Assembly: GCF_021155775.2 (NCBI RefSeq) | Contig: NC_060233.1 | Coordinates: 30,411,077 to 30,475,076, forward strand | DNA length: 64,000 bases | Direction: 5' to 3' | DNA from: Neodiprion pinetum | Lineage: Eukaryota > Arthropoda > Insecta > Hymenoptera > Diprionidae | In this document: positions 54,081 to 64,000 of the stretch, piece by piece | Layout of the letters: each line of letters begins with the position of its first letter | Numbering within the stretch: the stretch's first letter is position 1 | Notes under the pieces: model-generated | Told to the model about the DNA's origin: nothing | Databases searched by the model: none | Seen by the model: the letters and a program-made list of their open reading frames with translations, nothing else | Made by a program: the position numbers and the translations under genes

Positions 54081-54720
54081 TTGGGGTGGTTTACCAAACA
54101 AAAGAAAAAAAAAAAACCTTTTTTTTCAGCACCGCTTCATCATAAAACTGTTGTTTACGATGAAAAACAAATCCCCTTCAAATCCGAGCTTGATGGGATA
54201 AGATTTAGAGGTCCCGCTTTCGAGTTTTCGTTTTTACATTGAAATAACACGTAAAATAGTGCTTAACTTGACTCACCGCCGATTTCGGTTGAAAATATAG
54301 ACGAAAATAAAAAATGTCAAGAGGCCTTTTTTGCAACCAACAATACTTGGTACAAGAAAGGTCTGCAGATATTTCATTCAATTTTGCATACTTTGAGAAT
54401 TATTGTGACATAGAGCTGAAAAAAATTTTTAAATCAAAAATAATCGTATTAAATTCAAAGAAAATAAAAGTTTTTATTATTTTTCATTTTCGTCTATATT
54501 TTCAACTGAAATCGACGCCGTATCAAGGTAAGCGGTTTTTTTAAGTGTTATTTCAATATAAAAACGAAAACCCGAAAGCGGGACTTCGAAATATTATCCA
54601 ATCGAACTCAAATTTGCAAGGAATTTATATTTCATCGTAAGCAACAGTTTTATGAGCAAGTACTGTCGGAATTTGGTTCTTTTTTTTTTTTTTTCTTTTT
54701 TTTGGGGTGAACAACCCTAA
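54081..54720. mobile_element. MITE with long (about 235-bp) terminal inverted repeats
   Basis: The left arm (54081-54315) starts TTGGGGTGGTTTACC, then an A-rich run. The right arm (54480-54720), read as reverse complement, starts TTAGGGTTGTTCACC, then an A-rich run. The arms stay alignable throughout: CATAAAACTGTTG(C/T)TTACGATGA, TCCCGCTTTCG(A/G)GTTTTCG, TTGAAATAACAC and GTTGAAAATATAGACGAAAA are all shared. A 164-bp spacer separates them and no transposase is present. TATA lies on each side, consistent with a TA-type target site. The element is a non-autonomous DNA transposon; I cannot name the superfamily. Confidence 0.8.
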
Positions 54721-57700
54721 TATATTGTATATATACGCCTGTTGAATCACACTACCGCCTAGGTATAACAAATGTGTCTCTGAGATAAATTTATCACAGA
54801 CATTCCGCGGGTATTAATTTGCTACCGTTGTACCGCACTGTTATTTATCACGTTATGCCTAAGTTATTCGTACCGATAATAATCATGATTATCGTTATTG
54901 TAGACGATAACGCGATAACGACCGAGTCGCGGAATTCGAGGCGGTGGTTGGAATATCTATAACACGTAACGCGGTAAGCATGTAGTAAAATTGTCCCTGT
55001 AAATCAGTAAAAGAGAAGTGGCGGACGACGCGAGGGTGCGGAATGTATTGTTTTGTAAACCGAAGTGGCGAAATAATTGAGCGAATCAATTATGGGTCGA
55101 TGCGTTTCACCCTCTCTTGCGATGTGAATCGTTGCAGGTGATCGGTACGCTGTTGAAAACGATTGTGAATTTACTGTGCAAAAGAGTTGTCGATTTATGA
55201 AACCAGGTTACAAATTTACAAACTCGGTGCAGCGACGTAAATTACTACGTATTTTTCTTGAAATTTACAATGAAAGTTCTTAATTTTACTAAAATTTTTA
55301 GGTAAAAAGTAACCTGAACTTACTAAATTGTGTAGTTAAATTTCTTGTATTTGTAAATTGAATAAACAGTAAGTTTATGGTGAATTCGCTGTTTCGTATT
55401 CGAATAAAACTTCGAAGAAATTTTTAACAGTGTATATTTCGCGTCAATGAAAACACTCCGTAAATTATTTTACGGTTTCAAGTACCGCAGTCACTCTTTA
55501 ATCCTGTAATTTTTCTTTGCTCGTTTTTTACCAACAAAATTGAACAATCGCGGGGTGAATGACTAAATTTCTGCGAACGATTTCAAGTTTTTTTTTTCTT
55601 TTATCTTTCACTTCGTTGTTTCAGCGATTAATATTTCCATGTTAATTTTACAAACTACGATTGTGTCTGTTTTTGTAACATTTACTCTGCAGGTATTCGG
55701 CAATGCAAGGTGAAAACTTTGTGCAGGTATAATACAAGGCACAGGCAGTACGAAAACGAATGTGTTGAACACGCGATAATGTTATCAGGGACGTGTATAG
55801 CGGTTCGCTGGGGATTAATATCGAGATTCGGATCGGGGTTTCCGTTTTACAATTAGCGTGGGACTCGGGGATCCCCGAAAATAGCTCGGGGCGTGAATTT
55901 GGAAACAGTAAATGGTCGATTTCCATTTCCACTCTCGTGATAATCGGGGCTGAAAAAAATTAAAGACATAGCGCTTCGTTTAATTTCCGTATACGTATAT
56001 GTATACTTGAAACGCTGCATGAGATCTGCGCGTTCTCGACGTTTGAATGAAGAATTTCGCGTGACTGTGGAACAGGAACTGCGTAGGTTGCGGGGGTTTT
56101 CGGCCGTCAGTCACGTTGGCGAAATCTAACACGATTGTTAATTCATTACACTACGCCTCCATTAGCGGTAAGTGATTTCGGGACACGCACGTCGTACCAT
56201 AACTCAAATTCGCTTGCTGGATGGTTGTTAGTCAGTCATTCGGTTTATTTGACCAAGAGGGGATTGGGTTGGAGCGTAATACAGATATAGTAAAACACAC
56301 ACCGGATATTCATGCGAGTCAGCCTCGCTCTGTTTTCGTACATCTATGGCAAAGGTGCTGCTTTGTTGCATCGTTCTTTGATCACTTGCCTCATTGTGGC
56401 GCAAGTGGAAACATAATTGGATACCGTGTGGTGTTTTTTTACGATTTTTAAACACGACCGCGAACTTCTAGTCAAGTTTCCAATGAAATTATCCAGTGTG
56501 TGGAAAAATTTGTATAGAATGGAAGTTCCTACGGTTTTCGTAATGAAAAAAATACAGTAATTAAACGTCACAGAAAAATTTGGTTCTACTAGCAGCAAGT
56601 TAACTTATCCAGAAATTTTTAATTAACGCCGAATTTCTCCTCTACAAATTTGTTTTACAAATAGGAAACAGTTTTAAAAAAATTTAATCCATAGCCTTTA
56701 CGAACTTATCGTTATGCGATCGGATTGCCATTAAAATTGACTTATATGAAAGGGAAATAAGCTTTCGTATATTTCGTGGTCAGTCAGTGTTTCTGGGAAA
56801 CTCTGCCCCGCGTGGGGAATTTCTCACCGTCACGGGGTAAACTTACACGTAGTGAATAAGACACGAAAGTACATTGTGAAAGCTACCAATTGCGGCTGCC
56901 ACTTTTCTTTCACACCCCGTGACGCACCCTTTGCGTGACGATATATCTCTGCCTAATTTAGTCGGCGTGACAAGTAAGGCATTAATTTTCTCCAGTGTTT
57001 CGGTTAGCTATCACGGGCAACACGTGTTTCTCGCAATCGTAATATTCTTTCTGCAAATCAATTGTAAAAACAGGCGAGTTTGGCAACATGCTGATGAAAA
57101 ACAACTGTTTTTACCCACTGGTGGAGAAATGGTTTGCCATCATCCAACGCGCACGTCATTCGTTAAGTAATAGCGACTTTTGTTCATTTTCAGCAGGTGG
57201 TCAAAATCCTCTGATATTACATTTTTATTGTGAAAAATATCGTTAACATTTCATTATATTCTGCAGGCCTGGTACTCGGTCACTTTTCTCGTTATCAGTG
57301 ACTATTTTCCAACGTAGTCGATTGTTGTCACTTGTTTCAAGAATTGGTCACTTAGGTCACTTTTTCGGTCGTAATGGAGTTTCGAACAGAGACTTTGTTC
57401 GTCAAGTTATTATAGTATTTTTAGCGGGTAAATCAACCCTGATCACATTGTTTATTGTTGCTGTATCGAAATGTTTCCTACGAAAGGGAAATAAATTCAT
57501 AAATCAGTTGTCGTTCACTTATCATTCGTTTACTAAACATCGTGTCCAGTGCTACATTTTTTTTGAACGCGAAAATAGATGGGAAAACCCGCTTACAGCG
57601 ACATAATTGAAACTATTAGATCTATTTCTGTTGAGATGAATAACACTGTGGTAGCAAAGCAAAAGTCGTTCAAATACCGTGCGATAATTAATTCCGATCA

Positions 57701-60049
57701 GTCGCTTTGCGTCGCGTTTTTCAGCTTTTCAGAAAGTCAATTCTTTCAGTTTTTTGAGACGACTTGACCGCTACCATGCTTGATCCTGGTATCTGTATTC
57801 GTCATAGGTCTCAAGTATACACAACGTCTTTACGCATAATCGTGGCGGAGCTTGCTTTGGTTAAAATTTCGCTCTATCCTATTTTGTAAGTTAAACTCAG
57901 TTCGATACAACTGTATCACTGCTACGCCAGTGCCTGATTTTAATTTAAGGGCATTGTATCATTATGGAATTTTCCTCGATGAAATTTTTGCCGTAAGTCA
58001 AAACGATGAGAGTGGGACAAGTTTTACCGGTATGCAGTCGAGGGCGTGGGGCGTGAAATATAAATGTGAGAGCCGAATACGTATTTTCGCAATTTTGTAT
58101 ATTATACATCGTTTCCTCCCCCTTTTATCATCCTCGTATAGCAGGTATTTTTACACCTGTATCCGAATGTTTTCTTCTCCTCCCTCCCGCATCTTTTCCC
58201 ATTCTTTTGTACCACTTCCTTCTCTTCTAACGTACGTACGTATATACGATACATACACACACGTGTTATACAATGTAACGTAGGTGTGGCTGCGGGTAAG
58301 CTGCGTTCTTAAATTGCAACGAGAGCACGTCTTGAATTTAGAATCGGAGCATGATATACATAAAAGATTTCTGCAACCGCCGGGGGAAAAATCCAAAACC
58401 GAGACAGATGCAGAGAACTCACGTAGGTATTACATATTTCTACGGGGTCTCGTTTGCTCGCTAGCTCGAAGAACGATTTTTGTGTGCTAAATCTCCGGTG
58501 CAAATCGGGCGTGAACAATTAAATATTATATTCCTGGGATCTGCGTGGGTCGGAGCAGCGATTTTCCGAATCACTGATTTCTGCACAGTTTCTCGGCAAT
58601 CAGTGATCCGCGCGGTTTTGTTGCCTGGCTAATCACCCTGCTCGTAGTATAATTGGGGGGAACAATAGCCGGGATAACGTTTAGATCCTTCCACGATCTT
58701 CTGCGATTCGACGATTCGAGGACTTTTGATAAATCCGTCGTATATATCGCATATCGGCCGTTTTCGGTAATCCAGATTTTTCCCTCCTTTTCATTATGTA
58801 CCCATGAAATATATTACGCATGGGTATAGGAAGAAGATTATCTTCAATTTCATCGGATGAAACCCTTCGTGCACGCATACAAAAGTTGGAATATATGTAG
58901 AATGAACGGCGAAGAATTCGGCAAATCGGTCACAGGTCTCGAACCAGATTTCCTAAATCCTTCCGCCGACGCGAAATCATTCATTCGCTGATATTTCTAT
59001 TTCAAAAGTCGTCACGTCACTGTTGATTCATATATATATATATGTATATATACATTCACTAAAACTTGATTTTTTTTCTTCGAGATTTGATGATAATAGA
59101 TACTGAGAAACAATGCAAGCGGGGCAGGCGTGAGCAAACACGCGTAAAATAAAGCAGAAATAGTGAAACGTAAAATAGTGAAAAAATGTCGGACTTCGAT
59201 ATTATGGCGAAATGAAGTACAATACGAATGCCTTCTTGCATTTTGATGCGATCTGCACAAGCGACGATATTACGAGCTGCTTTGTATGCAGGCCAATATG
59301 TATGCTGTTCAGGCACCCCTGCATGGTATCCACATGTTTCCATGTCTCATTCCTCCATTCTCCACATGTTCCCTCTCTCTCTTCGCCGCGTTTCTCTATT
59401 TCCCACACGTATAAACTTCGACCAGCGTACAGGTTTTGAAATTTTCTTATTTTGACCCGGTTCAACAACGCGGAATGTATCGGTACTACTGATTTCCTCT
59501 TTTTCGATAAAAATCGTTAGTTTTCAGATGACTGTAACGTGTGTTCTAATGATGATAACTATGCTTTGTTACAGAGGTTTGAAAAGTTTGAAGAATCAGC
59601 TTCAAGGATCTATGCATGCAATTGAAAAATATCGAATAGCTTAGGAATATTCTAACTTTCAACGAAAAGTGAAATTTCACCATTTCAAATAAATGGAAAA
59701 TAACAATCTTTGTTTATATCAAACACTAAAATTTTAGTGGGTAAAAACAAAAAAAAAAATACTTTTTTTTTAACTACCCTAGTGTAGGTACACATACGTC
59801 GAGATGCATCTCTGCCAACATCGCTGCCGGGATTCGGACTGATTATTTATTTTTTACTTGTTTGTCGTTATTTTTTGAGAGGCGAGGTTGCCTACAGATG
59901 ATGTTGTATCCGATTAGCATATAAATTAAAACATAATTATAAGTCGACCGGTGAGTATTATAATAATGAATATTAATCGCGACGAACGAAAAGGCGTCAG
60001 TGTCACCATTGAGACACATAATTACCATATGATAATTAGGAAGATAGAA

Positions 60050-60080
60050 AGAGAGAGCGAGAGAGAGAGAGAGAGAGAGA
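60050..60080 (+). repeat. GA microsatellite
   Basis: About 15 GA units with one C interruption. Confidence 0.95.
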
Positions 60081-62496
60081 CGGACAGAGAGAGCCCGCTT
60101 TTCGAACCGTGCGTTATAATTTTTTCATCCCCCTTTCCCACTCGGTTGGGAATATTAAAAAGTGAACAAAAAAAATCCGCAGGAAGAACAAGGGGATGAA
60201 TAATTGCACGCTTATCTCTGGTACACGGATTTCCTTCGGATGTTCGAGGGAAAAAAAACGGGGCGAGAAGAGAGTGGACAAAAAAAAAAAAAAAAGAAAA
60301 AAAGCTCGAGTCACGAAAAAAATTTGCATCGAAAGTGAAAAATTGTTCCGCTCGGCCGCCGTTCTGTCCGATGATTATGCAAGCTCTGGGATATCCGTGC
60401 AACGTATATTCTATCGATATGAGGGATCGCTTCCTGGCTTTATTTCTGATCGTTAAACGACGAGACAGTGCAGATTCAGGACCAACGGCACGAATGATTG
60501 TGGCGTCCGCTTCGTTAAACAGGGTTGGAAAACCTTTGAGGAATTTGAGCTTTATTAAACCCATTCCGCAGTCATCCTTAAGCCGAATTTCATTTCCTGG
60601 TCACCTTTTCGCAAAATCTGCTCTCGTCGCGTATTTTTCTTACGGGTAGCAGACCTTCCATCAACTTGACGCACTCTCGATGGTCTCTCTGAAAAACATT
60701 CGCCCTTAACGAACCCAACGATGCGCCAATTATTCTGACCTGCGCTGCTGTTCAGTCGCCGTTATTGGTCGATTTTATAAGCTGTTATTTATTGAACGGG
60801 GAAAATTAAAAGCGGCTCGGAATATATTTGAGGAGTGATTGCCTCTTTGGAAGAACAATTTGCGTTCGTTTTTTTTCTCAGATTTTATGGATGGCAGGGT
60901 GTTTTATCCATCGGGATTGATGAATGAAACTTTGTTATTTGGAATCCTTGAAAGATATCAATTATATCTCTTTTCACAGTTCTCACTCCTTACGGATCGA
61001 AAGTAAAATAATGAATATATAATACTATGTATTGCGTATATATAACGACGTTTTGCACTTTGGTGTCGTCGGTTATTTTTTCCTTCGAAACGCTATTCCA
61101 AGCTTTGGAAATATAATGTAAGAGAATACTTTGTTTCATAGTTGTTTGTAGAAGATTTCAGATATTGAAATCAACGAATTTCTAGCATTGAGAGTGCACG
61201 CTAATTTAATTTTCGAATCAAATTCCTTATTCTCCGGTGACTCGGGTAAAACTGACTAAAATCTTCAGTAGATAATGTTCACAGTGAACGTGAATAAAAC
61301 AAAATCCGTGCTATGTATAAACATCGAATCTCAGGGGATTCGAATAACACAAATTAGGATTTCTTGACAAGAACGTTCAATATATAGTAAAACTCTAGTA
61401 TTTTTTATTTTGTTCACGGTAGTAGAAATTTTGTTTTGTTACATACTAACCAAATTAACATTGACGAAGATTGTTTGAATAATTTTTTCCCTCTTCCTAG
61501 CTTTTGATTCGGACGATACGCCGAATGATATTTTTTACACCGCGCAATTTTTTATACTACGAACACGGCAACTACCCAAGAAGCCCAGAATCGAGGCCCA
61601 CTTTAGAACTAGATATGCTTTTAGCGTGCCATTCAACTTTCTACGTGATGTATATCTTGGCTTTCAAGTAACAGTTGTTAAAAGCTCGGGGGTGCGTGCC
61701 GGTGAGTTTCGCGAGAACGCCGCTGCCCCGCCCAACCTACAGGTTCAAAGGTGCTTTGTTTTATGTAACACAGTACGTCGTACGAACAACGAATGGTATT
61801 TTCAGTCTTGAATTTAATGAATTGAAATAAGTAATTAGCAGGCTTAATGCCCCGTTATTCAATTACCACTGTTTTCCGGGAAGTCTGAAAATCCGGAAAG
61901 CACGTTTCTCGTATCAGCAGCTCCGCGGGAAAAAAAAAGAATTATACGTGTGGTGAAATTTTGCGCAATATCCTCTGGATAAAATCTGACGGTGGATAAA
62001 GAAGAGAAAAAACAAAAAAAAAATAAAAAAATTATGCCACTCAAAATAGTTGAAAACAATAAATAGAAATGAAAATTACACGATTGGTCCCGCAGGCAGG
62101 AGATGTAAAGCGGAATAAAAATTTTCTGAAAGCTTTTATTTACCGTTCACCTACGCGAAAAGTTTTTGCGCCTGATGCAGCTCCGTTTAATCGCCCGGAT
62201 AACGACGCGACAGCGCCACGCACGCCAGTCGGCAAAAGCTTTTCTCCCTTTAAGCTGGGCGAAATACTCGCGCGGCAAAATTGCTGCTGGTGCTGACGCT
62301 ACTGCACAATGCGTAGCTATCTTATCGTTAAATCCGCATGCATAGATTACGCTTTTTCCCGTCCGAATAACGTGCGCCAAGTTTCACTTTCGAAGGATTT
62401 TACCATCGCTGCTGCAGCTTTGCGAATGGAAATTGTTGCAACGTTTAATTAACCCTTTCGTGCGTACATTTTTACTGACATGCGATTCGCTTGAAA

Positions 62497-62700
62497 TTTT
62501 TCATTCGTGAGCTTTTGGGGTCGCTGATTACGAATCTGAACTGGAAATTCGAAAATTCAAAATGGTGGATCTATTATGTCAGACGTAAATTCAAAATGGT
62601 ATTTGATTTTGACAAAACTTAATTTTTTACATGGTTTGTGGGGCTGCTGATTACGAAGCTGAACTTGGTGGAAAATTCAAAATGGTGGATAGAATATGGA
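62497..62700 (+). repeat. Tandem duplication with about 123-bp spacing
   Basis: TTGGGG(T)CGCTGATTACGA(A)T/GCTGAAC followed by AAAATTCAAAATGGTGGAT appears at 62513-62570 and again at 62637-62690. A third, shorter AAATTCAAAATGGT copy lies at 62587. AATTCAAAATGG(T/C)GGA units resemble satellite-like or transposon-derived repeats of insect genomes, but assigning a family needs a database. Confidence 0.8.
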
Positions 62701-63897
62701 CTTTGACTTAGACTTTGACTTGGAATACAGACTTTCCACCATCTTTTGAAATTAATGCTCTTCGCGTCACTGTTAAAAAAGTGATATCGTAACACAAAGT
62801 AATTGTGATAAAATCAATAATTCGTTTGACTTTTTTCGATTCAAATTCGACCCGACTCGATCACAACTTTAGTTGCAGTTTACAAAAGTTAATTTTATAC
62901 TTTTTTTTATTCTTCTTTGAGAACGCAGCTGTTTCCTTATTACGCGTGAAAAAAAAAAATTCTTTATTATAACACGTAATAACGATCAGGGAGCGAAAAT
63001 GGGTGGTAATTTTCGCACGAATATCTCCTCTGAATATCGGTGATATCGGTGATCAGGATAGAAGTTTATGGAGCTACGATAATGATTTCGAGGTGCTCCT
63101 GAAGCCGCTCGACAGATAGGGCCTCGTTAAAAAGCAGCGTCGCGTTTCAATTTCAAGGGGGCGTGATCACCTTACGCCGACGGTGTGATCAAATAACCGC
63201 GTTAACAAGATTTTTGATAATCTAAAGAACATACATCCTTTTCACGGGGAATCTACGAGCCGAAACTCGACGGTAAATTCAATTGCCGGTGCGGAGCGAA
63301 ACATCAACCGAAATTAGGTTGCCAGCTTTCTTGAAGATCGATAATAAAGCAACAACAAAAATTTTCATTGGAGGTTTGCTTTTTTCGGTTTGTCTCTTGA
63401 ACCTTCGAGTCGAATTTTCTAAACGAAAATAATAAATTTGGCTATCTTGGTTTTTTTTTTTTTTTGTTCCTTATCTTATGGTTAAAATTGTGAAATCCAT
63501 TATCCATTTCGTGGTGCTCCGAATTCTAAAACCTCTATACAGATTTCGTGTATCAATTTTCCTGCAAAGTATGCAAAATAAAGTAGTAAGTGACTCGAAA
63601 ATGACGCTTCGCTATCCATCACCTCCCCCTCCGATATCACCGGATATCATCGAAGCTGTTCATCTACCAGGCCCGCGGAATCACCCCTCATCTCGTTTTC
63701 TGACGTCAATTCATTTCGCGGAAAAAGACAGAAGGGGAGAAAAATTGTATCGAATAAAAGTGCAGAGGGTGGAGGAGGGTGCAAAAAAAAAAAAAATCGC
63801 TGACCCTGATATTTCTGGCAAAGGAAAATCTATCGGTCCACTTCACCGAATATATTCTTGTCGGAAAATATTATCTGCCTTATGCAATGTATTATTT

Positions 63898-63923
63898 CCC
63901 CCCCCCCCCCCCCCCCCCCCCCC
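63898..63923 (+). repeat. Poly-C tract, 26 bases
   Basis: The longest uninterrupted C run in the window, close to its right edge. Confidence 0.97.
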
Positions 63924-64000
63924 GCCATTCTGCGTCGAGGATGATTTCTCGGTAGGGGAATTTGAAAAGGCCGTTAATACGCGTGTCCGATTTGCAAATT

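Larger units (their letters stand above)
42296..64000 (-). other. Probable upstream intron DNA of the Dpr gene
   Basis: I found no supported exon on either strand in this 21.7-kb stretch. Since the Dpr exon at 42159-42295 enters in phase 2 and needs earlier exons, the region is most simply intronic, but an unseen small exon cannot be excluded. It contains the elements listed separately: hairpin (46.5 kb), MITE (54.1 kb), poly-C/G tracts, GA repeats, a short minisatellite (51.0 kb) and a tandem duplication (62.5 kb). Confidence 0.5.

Overview
This window looks like nuclear DNA of an insect. It is AT-leaning but rich in CpG, the few genes are spaced far apart, short introns (57-131 bp) sit next to one intron of almost 11 kb, and microsatellites, poly-C/G runs and small inverted-repeat transposons are scattered throughout. 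The recognisable proteins are animal ciliary and neuronal proteins. The Dpr-type immunoglobulin protein points to an arthropod. The CpG-rich composition would suit Hymenoptera, but that is inference and nothing here fixes the order.

Layout. (1) At 738-5346 on the minus strand is a complete or nearly complete four-exon SPAG17/PF6 homologue, a protein of the axonemal central-pair C1a projection. It has a first exon of about 3.1 kb and one apparent GC-AG intron. (2) Positions 5.4-19.8 kb hold no convincing gene. They contain the end of a Tc1/mariner-like element (8.9 kb), a TTAA-flanked inverted-repeat element (12.75-13.6 kb) and GA repeats. (3) At 19868-20965 on the minus strand is a cluster of coding-like segments with splice signals. 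I cannot name this gene. (4) At 21286-22344 on the minus strand are three exons of a CFAP96 (C4orf47) homologue, another cilium/centrosome protein. Its first exon was not located. (5) Positions 22.4-31.2 kb are non-coding and AT-rich toward the right. The part next to 31.2 kb is probably 3' UTR of the next gene. (6) From 31248 to the right end of the window the minus strand carries the 3' part of a Dpr-family gene (two-Ig-domain cell-surface protein): the last exon at 31248-31345, a 10.8-kb intron, then the exon for the second half of the second Ig domain at 42159-42295. Further upstream exons were not found, so 42.3-64 kb is probably upstream intron of the same gene. This intronic DNA carries a 118-bp near-perfect hairpin (46.5 kb), a 640-bp long-inverted-repeat MITE (54.1-54.7 kb), a roughly 123-bp tandem duplication (62.5 kb) and a 142-bp pure CT tract (41.5 kb).

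How the genes relate. SPAG17 and CFAP96 are both ciliary proteins on the same strand, with the unnamed gene between them. In insects motile axonemes are essentially restricted to sperm, so testis co-expression is a reasonable inference. The Dpr gene is a separate neuronal cell-surface locus. I saw no CRISPR array, no bacterial-type operon, no tRNA or rRNA I can support, and no clear new multi-gene system. The unnamed gene near 20 kb and the hairpin and MITE elements are the least explained items.
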